Positions 45,736 to 56,700 of a DNA stretch of 64,000 nt are shown piece after piece; the first letter of the stretch is position 1, and each line of letters starts with the position of its first letter. Under the pieces are notes generated by a model. That model saw only the letters and a program-made list of their open reading frames with translations, had not been told where the DNA came from and ran no database searches. Location: NCBI GenBank assembly GCA_036426205.1, contig WSYH01001182.1:1-64000 (forward strand), written 5' to 3'. The position numbers and the translations under genes are program-made. The DNA comes from Ascaphus truei. Taxonomy: Eukaryota > Chordata > Amphibia > Anura > Ascaphidae.

Positions 45736-46072
45736 AAGCAACAAAATATAATAACAGAATAATATTCTTAATATCAACCTAGACAAATAATCTATGCTTT
45801 TTTTCCAGCGGAACATGTAGATTATAAATCTAGCCATAGTTTCATGGTATTTTTCCTGCATAATACAGATATTTCAGCCCACGTGCTACAAAAACGATTT
45901 TTGTTAAATTTTCTTTTAAAAGTCAAGTGAATATGTAATTGCATCAATTCTTCATTCGATGTCACTTATACCAGCGGTGCGCATGCGGTTGCAGAGGCCC
46001 CGCGCTCTTCCCCAAGGCATTTAAATTAAATGCCGGGGGATTGCATGTGGCCTCTTTAACTTCACTTGCCTC
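45736..46072. other. Spacer between PLE 3' ends
   Basis: AT-rich then GC-richer sequence without coding signal. The PLE match ends at ccctggacaa (45735), as it also does at 59899. Confidence 0.4.
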
Positions 46073-46189
46073 GTCTCCGGCGAAGTGTTTCCATGGCAAC
46101 GCAGCGTCAAAAGACGCCGCGGGTCCGCGTGGCGTTGCCATGGCCATGTGACGTCACGTGACACCACAGCGTCATTTGACGCCGGAGAC
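46073..46189. repeat. GC-rich fold-back repeat
   Basis: gtctccggcg and its complement cgccggagac bound 117 bp holding tttccatggcaacgcagcgtc and gcgtcatttgacgc. The same phrases recur at 60625-60680, so this is a dispersed family. No ORF. Confidence 0.6.
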
Positions 46190-46339
46190 ATAGTAAATAT
46201 ATAAACAACAAACATAAAAAAATCAATTCTATTTTGCCATGCTAATATTAAAAATATCCTGCAAATACTCTTTTAAGACAAGGACCAATAGGACCAATGG
46301 GGGACTGCTATGTTAGTCACTACCTGCATAAAAAGATAG

Positions 46340-46640
46340 AAATTAGAGTGTCATGACATACCCCTGACGAAGCCTATGGTGAAACGTGTAGGGTTTGTGT
46401 TTCTAACCTTTATGAACCTTTGGAGGATCCGTAGAGAGGAGTTACCAATTCCCTCCACCCATACGGAATAGGACGCTCATACAGCCTCACACAAGCACGC
46501 AGAGCACATGACGCGGAAGTGCCAGAGACAGACAGAGGAGCTCGGCATCAATAATATCGCTGAAGCTGGTGCAGAGGTACCGCCAGGAACAGCTTTGCCT
46601 AAACATCACAACTAGACAGGTCGACCACCAGAGGAACGTC
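46340..46640 (+). mobile_element. PLE terminal fragment of a second family
   Basis: Carries the hammerhead-like motif at 46357-46394 followed by GC-richer sequence, as in the other PLE 3' ends, but is otherwise unlike the 44.7-45.7 kb family. No coding part remains. Confidence 0.5.
46357..46394 (+). ncRNA. Hammerhead ribozyme-like motif C
   Basis: Stem I ACCC (46360-46363), core CTGACGA (46364-46370), stem II GCC-TAT-GGT, GAAA (46381-46384), stem III CG/TG, UA (46389-46390), stem I GGGT (46391-46394). All core positions agree with the hammerhead consensus. Stem II is short, so fold stability is less certain. Confidence 0.65.
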
Positions 46641-48885
46641 TCGAGGACTGGATACAAATAAACTTCTAGCAACACTGAGTCTACCAAGCCGTGCAAACAT
46701 AGAGGGTAACTATACCCCACTAAGGTATGAGCTATCCTATTTGACCCTATGTGAGTTTTTCATTCTACACTTATACAATCCACCTGTGAGAGACTATAAA
46801 TTACATATTGCTGATATCGTGCAATCCCAAAATTGGAGTTGAAGATCCATATATAGGATTAAATCTATTGAGGAGAGACAGTATATTTGGGTATATGGAG
46901 GAAAGCAATTAAACCTCACAGCAACAGCAGCCACTCTTTAAACAACAAGAGATTCAGTGTCTTTCTCCAAAAAATCAAATACATCATATGTAACCAGGAG
47001 GACTCTCAACACATTACCTCATAAATTGGTATATATACCATCACTAAGGATAAATGGGACTTTTATCATTGTTTTATTGTTCATGCAATGTGTTTTTTAT
47101 TTAGGTTCTTACATTGAACATTCATACAGTTAAATGACAAAGTTTTTTTTTATAAATAAATGTATATTTTTTGACCAAACATATTGCTGTCCTTGTAGGT
47201 CCTTTTCGGCTTTTTCTACTGAGGAATATATTAATAGTGTTATCCACACGCCGGAGTATTTCCTGTTTCCACTATTTTCTGGGGGTTTAGAAAACCCCAT
47301 CCTCTCATTGGCTGCAAGATCAAACTGTCAATTTTGACTTAATATTGGGAAACTCCTATAAATCACATTTTATTTATTCACTAATATACATTAGCGCCTC
47401 TTTCCTTTGTTCTATTGTCCAGAATATGCCTACATCCTGTGCACTCTGTTAAGGATAAGAGTTACCATATTTGGGCATGCCATTTTGGGCTTCCTGGCCC
47501 ACCTTCAACTCCAGTAATCTCATCAACTAGGTCTGGGGCCATGTGCAAGGACCAGGACGATTGTTCCTATTCAGACTAGCTGGCATCTCTCTGATTGGGA
47601 CAGGGGTATAAATACTCCTTCTCCCCAGCCTCAACTGAGTCATTCTGGACCTGATATCCTTTGTGAAGGCTGTGTGCTGATAGAGCTTAAAGAGCTGACA
47701 GGAAGTCAGCAAAAGGGAACTGAGGAGACCCAGTGCAGGGGTCTGGAGCGTCCGGTGGAGCTGTGGTCTGTGTGTGCAGCGTCGGCCTGAGCTGTATGGA
47801 GTGAAGCAATGGCGGGGAATTTAAAACTGCTAGCTAGCAGAGAGCAAGGCAGTGATGCACATACAACCAAGGACAGCAGCACAAATTTGGAACGTGTATT
47901 GGGGTAAGCTTCTGGACAAAGGTCCTCTGCACCTAGGGCTTTAAGTTGTTCCCCCAGGTTTGTGTGTGTGTCATGTACCATTCCCTGTGTTCCAAATGCC
48001 GGTCGCAGAGACCCAAGCGACCAACCCCCTTCTCCTAGTTGGAGCAGCACCCCACGTCACCACAGTCGGTCTTGGTCCCACAGACGTCAGCATCAAGCAA
48101 CTCTGACCAGTGATCATTGGGCACTGGATGCCCGCTGGAATGCTCGACTCTGGTGCTGCTCTCATTCTGGTTCGAATGCAAAAAGATGTTGACTAAGGTC
48201 AAATAAGTCCCTTTTTAGCACGCACTCTCGGTGCAACAATAATGAATAGTAGGGAGGATATAGTAATCCTTAGAGGAGCCTAACTGATGCCAGTCACCCA
48301 CAAAAGGCAGGGCTATATGGCGACAGGACATCTAACCTGTTAAAATTAAAATAATAAATGTTTATTAGGGTATCAATACGCCAAAACAAGTGAAAAGTAT
48401 GTAAAAGTATGTAAAAGTGAATTAAACCTTAGAATAAAATATTCCCCAAGCTGGGAGGTGTTAGTGCGGTTAGTGATAGTGCTGGCTAGTAATGACAGGG
48501 TTAAATGCACAGCGAACCAAACTCTTGTCACGCTCTAATGTAGCCCTCCATAAATCACTATAAAGTAGCTGGATGGTAAATGGTGTCATACAATAAAGTT
48601 GCAAAATGTATCACACCATAATTGGCTCAGTAATGATAGGACAAATAGGCAATAGTAAGCACTGTATGTATAACATCCATATAAATCCCACCATCAACCA
48701 CAGACAGCAGCTCAGTGTAATGTGTAACACACTAAAGTAGCAGGCTGAGTACACAATAATACAACTTTGTTGCAAATAGTACCAAGGGATCACAGAAAGG
48801 CTATGAGTAGCCGTGAATAATCCAAACGTATCTTCTGCCTTTGCTGCTGTGAGGATGTGGACGCTACAACCGCTGACTAACACCA
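46641..48885. other. No gene recognised; TATA-containing segment near 47605
   Basis: The segment 47430-48060 holds ggggtataaatactcc at 47603-47618 and downstream GC-richer sequence, as an LTR or gene promoter might, but no termini or coding exon could be tied to it. The rest is AT-rich. Confidence 0.3.
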
Positions 48886-49090
48886 GACCTCATGCGGATG
48901 CCACCGACGTGACAGCACCCGACGATCGTTTCGTGTCGTGAGACATTTCTTCAGGGTGAGGGGCTACACACTCAAGTGTCCATGCGCCTAATATACCCTC
49001 TAGTGAGAGGGAGGAGCAAACAATAAGGGCTGATCTCTGGTGTTGCCTGTCTGTAATTAACAGACACGGCTTGTTGCTCTGTGCTGTATC
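48886..49090 (-). mobile_element. PLE terminal fragment, minus strand
   Basis: Non-coding stretch holding the hammerhead-like motif D and the GC-richer context seen at other PLE ends. No PLE coding sequence next to it. Confidence 0.5.
48912..48960 (-). ncRNA. Hammerhead ribozyme-like motif D (imperfect)
   Basis: Minus strand: CACC, CTGAAGA (48954-48948), a stem II of TGTC-TCAC-GACA, GAAA (48932-48929), stem III CGA/TCG, UC, then GGGTG. The core fits CUGANGA...GAAA...UH. Stem I needs a bulge and the stem II closing pair is a mismatch, so this copy is probably decayed. Confidence 0.55.
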
Positions 49091-50283
49091 TACCCACAAA
49101 TGGGGAGGAGGGGGGTTATTTCCACACAGATGAGGGGGTTATTTAAGAGAGACAGTGTATCATGTAATTAGGTAGATATAGCAATACAGTGTGAATGAAT
49201 GCATAAATAACCAAACAAATCAGTTATTTTAAAGTTACACACAAAGTGGCATATTGAGCATGATAATAGTCTTGATACAGATGAAACATCAAGATATACA
49301 TGACACTAGTAGTAGCATGTGTGCATAGGCTTAAGGTCCAGATGAACATGATGTAGGGGATAAATGTATAAGGTAATAAAACCACTATAGTAGAGCGCAC
49401 CAGGGTTGTGGAAATGCGATATTGTGTATAGTCCACCCCTAGGGGTCAAAACAGGTTTCTGATGGTAAAGAGGTATATATATATATACACACCTGAATCC
49501 CACTACCCAAAATTATAGGAAGTATTAATGTAGCAAACAAAGATGTTATCAGAAACAGCACATTGTGGATGATAATAAGTGGTAGAACCGGCTCTAAACA
49601 AACATATGTTGAGATGTCACTGATGATTTCGTGGAGGGTAAGTATATGCATAATGAAGGTATGTTGGGGTTGGATCGCAAAGTATTGGATTATGTATCCA
49701 TGGGTACAGGTGAATTACTGGTGTAGAACTGTGCTACTCTGGTTCGGCCTGATATGGTCGGTCCAGACCACCTTGTACCCCGGGAGGGGAGTCAGTGAAG
49801 ACGTCCGGGTCGGACTACTGGGGTGCGCTCTTCCACGGCCATCCTCTACCACCCTGCTCCACTTACACGGTCCTCCATCCTCTTCTCCCGCTGCCACTTG
49901 CCGTCCGCCCCATCTTCCACCATCCGCCATCCCCTTCTGCCCTCATTGCCTATCTGAAGGCTGATGTCTCCCCTATAAGTTTCTAAAGGAGACACCCTTT
50001 CAATATTTTGGGAGATGTTCTTAAAAAGACCCTCTCCCATGCGTAATTTTTAGCTGGTGCAGCACCACAGCAAAACTTTAAGGTCAGTAACTCCTATAAC
50101 AGGTAGAACTAAAGAGATTAATAAGCAGTGTTGTGCCATAGGAGATCTTCAGTCTATTTATTTAAAAAATCTTGGCGATGTCTTGCGGTGCCAAAATTTA
50201 TATTATTTCACAGTACAATTTACTGCGATTGGCTCAATTTGGTATTAGGAGTGACTGCCCTTCCTGGAGCATGAAACAGGTCA
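49091..50283. other. No gene seen
   Basis: AT-rich, with a short (TA)n at 49476-49488 and a CT-rich patch at 49830-49960. No coding evidence. Confidence 0.35.
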
Positions 50284-50466
50284 TGTATGAAAGGAAAAAC
50301 CTGGACACTGCGGATTTCTGCAAAGAAAATGTATTAGCCAATAGTTGACGTTTTGGCCTCAAGGGCCTTTCTCAAAAGCAAATGGCATAATGATGAAACG
50401 TCAACTATTGGCTAATACATTTTCTATGCAGAGATCCGCATTGCCCAGGGTTTTTCCTTTCATACA
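50284..50466. repeat. Inverted pair of PLE-like termini
   Basis: Arms 50284-50353 and 50396-50466 are inverted copies (tagccaatagttgacgttt against aaacgtcaactattggcta) around a 42-bp centre. The minus strand of the left half reads TTGAGAAAGGCC..GGCCAAAACGTC, a degenerate hammerhead-like layout. The right half keeps only GATGAAACGTC. Confidence 0.65.
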
Positions 50467-50786
50467 TAGTATTGGGAGTACCTAGCAGAGATTCCTGAAC
50501 CAGGAGCACCGCTATTTATATCATTTTTTTCCTTGAAACAGGTCACCACTTAAGGTAGCTATTTCTGAAAGTCACATAGCATGTTATCTATATTTAATGG
50601 ACGTAGATTGGATTAGTGATAATGCTTCACTTTGGGAAGTGGGAAAAATTGCATCGAGACTTTGTCCGAGCAACTTTATCTGCCCCTACCCTGAAACAGC
50701 AAACGTTAGTATCTACTTAATGGGGTTCATTGTGCCTGGAAATTTTCTATGTTTCAAATTATAGTAAATTATTATTTAGACTTTAC
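50467..50786. other. Intronic sequence downstream of MATCAP2 exon 2
   Basis: No exon seen. It follows the GTAAAG donor of the minus-strand MATCAP2 exon. Confidence 0.5.
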
Positions 50787-53700
50787 CTGTTTCAGAAATC
50801 TGTCAGAGGCATGGCTGTGCTTGGCTAAGACATTTGGCGGGGCAGGGTTGGCGTATTCAAACTGAGGGTTGTAAGTAAACTCTGACTTAAAAAACTTGAT
50901 CTTCTCTTTCTCCAGGTTGGAAGGCTTTATGGCGTTTAGTATACAAAATTTTCTCCCAGACAGATCTTCTTTCACTTCAGTTTTTGACACCTGAGGCTCT
51001 TTTGACTTTGTCAGATTAGATAAATAATGCTTTTTGCTGGCTTTGGTTTTAGGCTTGTCTGTGAGTCCGATGCCGTTTCCTGCCACGGATATGCTATGTG
51101 AATACTTAGCGCTGGTGGCTCTAGTGTTGGCGATGAAGATAGGTAGATTCCTTTTGGTGCAGAACCAGGCACTGCTCAGTGAGGGAGCTCTGATCTGATG
51201 GTATTTCTTGCTCCGTGTGGTACTGGATTCTTTGCTAGACCTTCTGCGCTTTTTGTTTTGGCCTGGTGACTGCTTTTGAGAGTGTTGCTTCTTCTCCTCT
51301 TTGCTTTGAAGAAGAACATTGTAGTTGCTGGTTCCTGTTGTGAAAGTGTCCCTCAGGATAGCCATGGAAAGTCCATGCACACTTTTTCCAGTCTCTGGGC
51401 CCAGCTTCTCCTCCACACTTAGGACTGATTTCCTAGAATGTTCCTCCTTAGGCCAATGAAGTTTTTCTGCAACAACCAAATGTGAACAAATTATACTTAG
51501 TCGGAACATCCACCAAAATAAATCTATGGGTGGAGAAGTATCAAGGCAATATGGAACATAACTGATGCATATAAAACAATATATACATCCTACATCTCTT
51601 AGTGTCAATGTATCAAAGTAACTTTTTTTCATCTGTACCCTATATCCCGCAGTCTATAAAGTGGGGCTTTCCATAGCAGGAGTTAGAAACCGAGAGATTG
51701 GCAGCAGTTAAGAGCCACTTGGCTTGTGTAGTCTGCCAATTCGATTGTAAGCTCTTCGGAGCAGTGACTCCCTTTCCAAAATGTTACTGTTATGTCTGAA
51801 GCACTTCTCCCCTTTATGTGTTATTTATATTATTTGTTATCTATATGATTGTCACGTGTATTACTGCTGTGAAGCGCTATTTACATTAATGGTGCTATAT
51901 AAATAAAGACATACTGACGAGACCACGACTATTCTAAAGCTTGCCTTAAACTAGCCTGGTTACATTCTGGGTATGTTCTGGTTGTAACCTGGCTAGTTCA
52001 AGGCAAGTTTAAGGCATTTCTGCATTGACTAATGACCCATAGGATTAACAAAGCAGGGGTCCCTGGCAGTCCCATTCAGTTTGAATGGGACTGCCAGGGA
52101 CCCCCGCTGTTAATCTGATGGGCCATTAATCAATGCAGAAATGCTGGGTCTAGTTTAAGGCAAGTTTAAGGCATGTATCCAGCATGTACCTGGGTCTTCT
52201 TGGAGATTGCCACTGGTTTGTGTTAGAATAGTCGCAGTCTCTGCTGTACATACATACATCCTGCCATATGATGTGAAACCTCAAACCCAATGAGGTCTTT
52301 GGCTTTCTTTCATATTTAGGATCCCCTTGTGTTGAGTTAGAGTGGGGTTGCATTGAGGTACATCTATCAAAGATTTATCAATGTCCCAATACTTTTAATG
52401 GGGTTTACCATGTGACAGCCAAGAGATATTGATAAATAGACCCCATTATGTTTGACGGCATGCATCAAATTCGGTGTCATTCATACTGTACATCATATAA
52501 ACGTGCACACTATCATTCCCATATGCAGTAATGGTATTGCTATCCGAGGATTTGGTGAGGCTCTCGTTTTCTCCGGCAGCAGAGAAGTAGCTGCCATGTA
52601 CGAGTAGGCATATACAAGTAGGCATGTACAAGTACGGTTCAGCTACTCTTGCTGCAAAGAAAACGACCATCCCTTGTAGGCTTAATTTGCTTGTGTAAGT
52701 GTGGCCCGAGCATGCATAGTGACAAAGACCAACACTCAATGTGGTGAGAAGAGGGTGGTGCAACATTAACAATTAATTCATTACTGTTCACTTGAAATGA
52801 AAGTACTCTTTTTAAATATTCAGTGCTATATTTTCTTCTATTCTTCTTAAAAATCCTATAAAATATACACTTAATCATTTGTCAGGAAAATATTATTTGT
52901 ATCCAAGAAAATGGAAAAAGGCCAAAATTACTACAGTACCAGAATATATCACTGGAGTATTGCACAGTTGTGACAGTGAGATAGTATTAGGAATTATGGA
53001 GTATCACGACCTTTACATTAACATACCTTTGGTGTTACTGCTTACTTTTACACCATTTCCTTTATAGAAGGCTTCACTATCTCTTTACAGAAAATTGGAT
53101 TTATTTGGAAAAAGATACACTAATATGGTTTTAGAAAATATGTACATAACCATTTCTTAAACTGAAGCTAATGGACGTTTCGGTGGGTAGTGCCCCGATT
53201 GTCACTGACACAATTAATGAATATCTCACTTTGGCCCAAGTCCACAGAGCTACAGTACGTTATTGTTGTAACGAGGCGCTGTCTTACGTTAATTTTCAAT
53301 TTTCTCAACACCTATTCTCTCCTAGACCCTCTACAATCTGGCTTCCGCACTGCTCACTCCACGGAAACAGCCCTCACTAAAATAACTGACGACCTCCATG
53401 CTGCCAAAGACAGAGGTCATTACACTCTGCTCATATTACTCGACCTGCAGCATTTGACACCGTGGACCACCCTCTTCTCCTTCACATTCTCCATACTCTT
53501 GGTATTCGGAACAAAGCTCTATCCTGGATCTCATCCTACCTCTCCCATCGTATTTTCAGTGTCTCTTCTGCTAACACCTCCTCCTCCTCTATTGATCTCT
53601 CTGTGGGTGTACCCCAGGGCTCTGTCCTGGGACCTCTTCTCTTTTCTCTGTACACACTCTCTCTTGGTGACCTAATAACATCTTTTGGGTTTAATTATCA

Positions 53701-56700
53701 CCTCTATGCTGACGACACACAAATATACTTTTCAACACCCGACCTTACACCTGCTGTACAAACCAAACTTTCTGAATGTCTCTCTGCTATATCATCCTGG
53801 ATGGCCCTCCGCCGCCTTAAACTCAACATGGCTAAAACAGACCTCCTTTCACATTACTGTTGGAACTATGATCATTCACCCAGTAGCCCAAGCACGCTGT
53901 CTAGGGGTCACACTAGACTCCTCTCTCACATTCGCCCCCCACATTCAAAACATTTCTAAAACCTGTTGCTTTTTCCTCCGCAATATAACTAAGATACGCC
54001 TTTTCCTCTGTTGATCGACTGCTAAAACTCTGAGGCCCTCATTCTCTCCCGTCTTGATTACTGTAACCTCCTGCTGTCCGGCCTTCCTGCCTCTCACCTG
54101 TCTCCCTTACAATCTATCCTAAACGCTGCTGCCAGAATCACTCTATTCTTTCCTAGATCTGTCTCAGCATCTCCCCTCATGAAATCCCTCTCCTGGCTTC
54201 CGATCAAATCCCGCATCTCACACTCCATTCTTCTCCTCACTTTTAAAGCTTTACACTCTTCTGCCCCTCCTTACATCTCAGCCCTAATTTCTCGTTATGC
54301 ACCATCCAGACTCTTGCGTTCTTCTCAAGGATGTCTTCTTTCTACCCCATTTGTATCTAAAGCCCTCTCCCGCCTTAAACCTTTTTCACTGACTGCCCCA
54401 CACCTCTGGAATGCCCTTCCCCTCAGTACCCGACTAGTACCAGGCTCTGTTCTGGGGCCCCTACTCTTCTCAGTGTTCATCAATGATCTTCCCACAGCTT
54501 GTCAGGAAGCCTCAATACACATGTATGCAGATGACACAATACTATATGCACACATCCATAGCCTCTCTGACCTTCAACACATACTTCAGTCTGACTTTTT
54601 GAGACTCGAAAACTGGATTTCCCAAAACAAACTGTTTTTAAACACTGACAAGACTGTAACAATGGTATTTGGGACCAAGACTAAATTTTTAAAGCTTCCA
54701 GCGACTGAGCTCCAGATTAGAACCAACGCTAACACCACCCTAACCCCTGTCACTAGTTTTAAATACCTGGGCATATGGGTTGACTCCCACTTAACATTAG
54801 GGATGCACATTGATAACCTGACAACCAAAACCTATGCCAAACTAGGGGTATTTTACAGGAACAAATCCTCCCTAAGTCTCCTGGTCAGAAAGCGTATCGC
54901 ACAGTAGATGCTAATGCCAATTATTGACTATGGAGACATATTATATGGCTCGGCACCTCAAACCCACCTTAGCAAACTTGACACCCTCTACATGTAGCCA
55001 TGTATAAAAATGGTATACAGTTCTCTCTCATGCTGGCAGTAAACCTGGTAGGTATGCAGGATTGCCAGCATCAATCATGGAGGTTTGCCCTCACACCCTG
55101 GTGAGGTGTCATATGTACACCAGGGGAGTGGCAGCATACTCTGTGTCCACTGTTAGTGACACAAGATGTGTGGCTATTCCCTAAGTTATATAAGACACAG
55201 GACTGCCCAAAGTTAGTGTGTTAAGAAAGGTGTTCATTCAGAGTAGGGTTGAGTTCTGAAGGTCTGCAGCAACCAAGGCTGTAAGATATATTTTATAGGA
55301 TCTGCACTGTGATCAGGGACCTGACACAGGTGGTGATCTCCCTGCGGGGAGAGGTGGCCCAAGTACATTTGGAGGACATGACCTTCTGAAGGGATGAGCA
55401 GCAAAGAAATGAGCGGCTAAGTACAACCGCTGTGAGGGGCAGTCTGTCTAACTATGCAAATAAAGATGCCCAAGTTCAACAAAACCCTCATGTGTGAGTG
55501 TGGAGTTACTCAGCAGAGGAAGGCACCAAGAAGGAGTTCCTCATCAGATCCATCTCCCTGTGGACGCAGAGATCCTGATGAGGTGGAGGCGCTGCACTCG
55601 ATATAGGTAGGATTCTAAGCACACTACCTCAGTGCCTGTCTTGCTGATATCCCCACTAACATCATGCGGGAGACTCAGGAGTCCTGTAGCCAACAGGTGC
55701 ACCACCAGACATCCATGTAATGGGGACCGGTTAGACCACAGGGGACAATGTGAGATTGGGTGGGTCCAGTGGGGTCCAGAAAAACCATTACATACAATTC
55801 AATTTGTCGTTTTGTTCTCCAATGCAACTATAACACACATCACTGCGAAATGCTCAAAGAACTAGATTGGTCATCACTCGAGTCTAGGCGCAAAGTTCAC
55901 CTTTCCTTTCTTGCCTTCAAATTATTTATGGGCAAGCTACCCAGCTACCTGAACAAGCTCCTCACCCCTACCACATGCAGCACCTATCATCTGAGATCAG
56001 ACTCCAAAAGACTGTTCATGGTCTCAAGGCTCAACAAAGTATCCGGACGTTCCTCCTTCTCTTACCGTGCACCCCAAAACTGGAACAACCTACCAGAGAC
56101 TCTCACATCCACCACCAGTTTAAGTTCTTTCAAATCTAAAGCTGTCACACATTTTAATCTGGTCTGTAACTGTTTCACACGCCCATAATATATATATTAC
56201 CTTTAACTGTGCATGCAATGTCTTGTATATAATGTATACCCTGTTCATTTATGTAACTGTATTTGTAACCATGTATTATTTGTCTTAACTCTGTGCCCAG
56301 GACATACTTGAAAACGAGAAGTAACTCTCAATGTATTACTTCCTGGTAAAATATTTTATAAATAAATAAATAATGTGACGTTAACTTAGGTTAATGTCAC
56401 AGTGGAGTCACTTAACGGAGCTTCGTGGATTTGACACTTAGAGAGGTTAGGTAATTCTTACTCCTAAAATTGAAGGTGTTCGTTCAGTGACAGGAAAATT
56501 GGCAAGACCCTTACGTATCTACCCCTGCATATTTATAATTAGACATACACAATGTAAGAAAGGGCCACAATATTATATATGTATATATTAATTTGTTTGA
56601 CTTGGAGTGCTACTGAGAAAGTGACCTCAAGTATACAACAGTAAACAACAGTCTAAGTGCACATCCAATATGACAAATTATTTCGTTAATTGCTGTTTTT

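Noticed and set aside
47600..47620. TATA box of an unknown gene at ggggtataaatactcc
   Set aside because: No exon, LTR end or polyadenylation signal could be tied to it, so it is only noted within the spacer entry.
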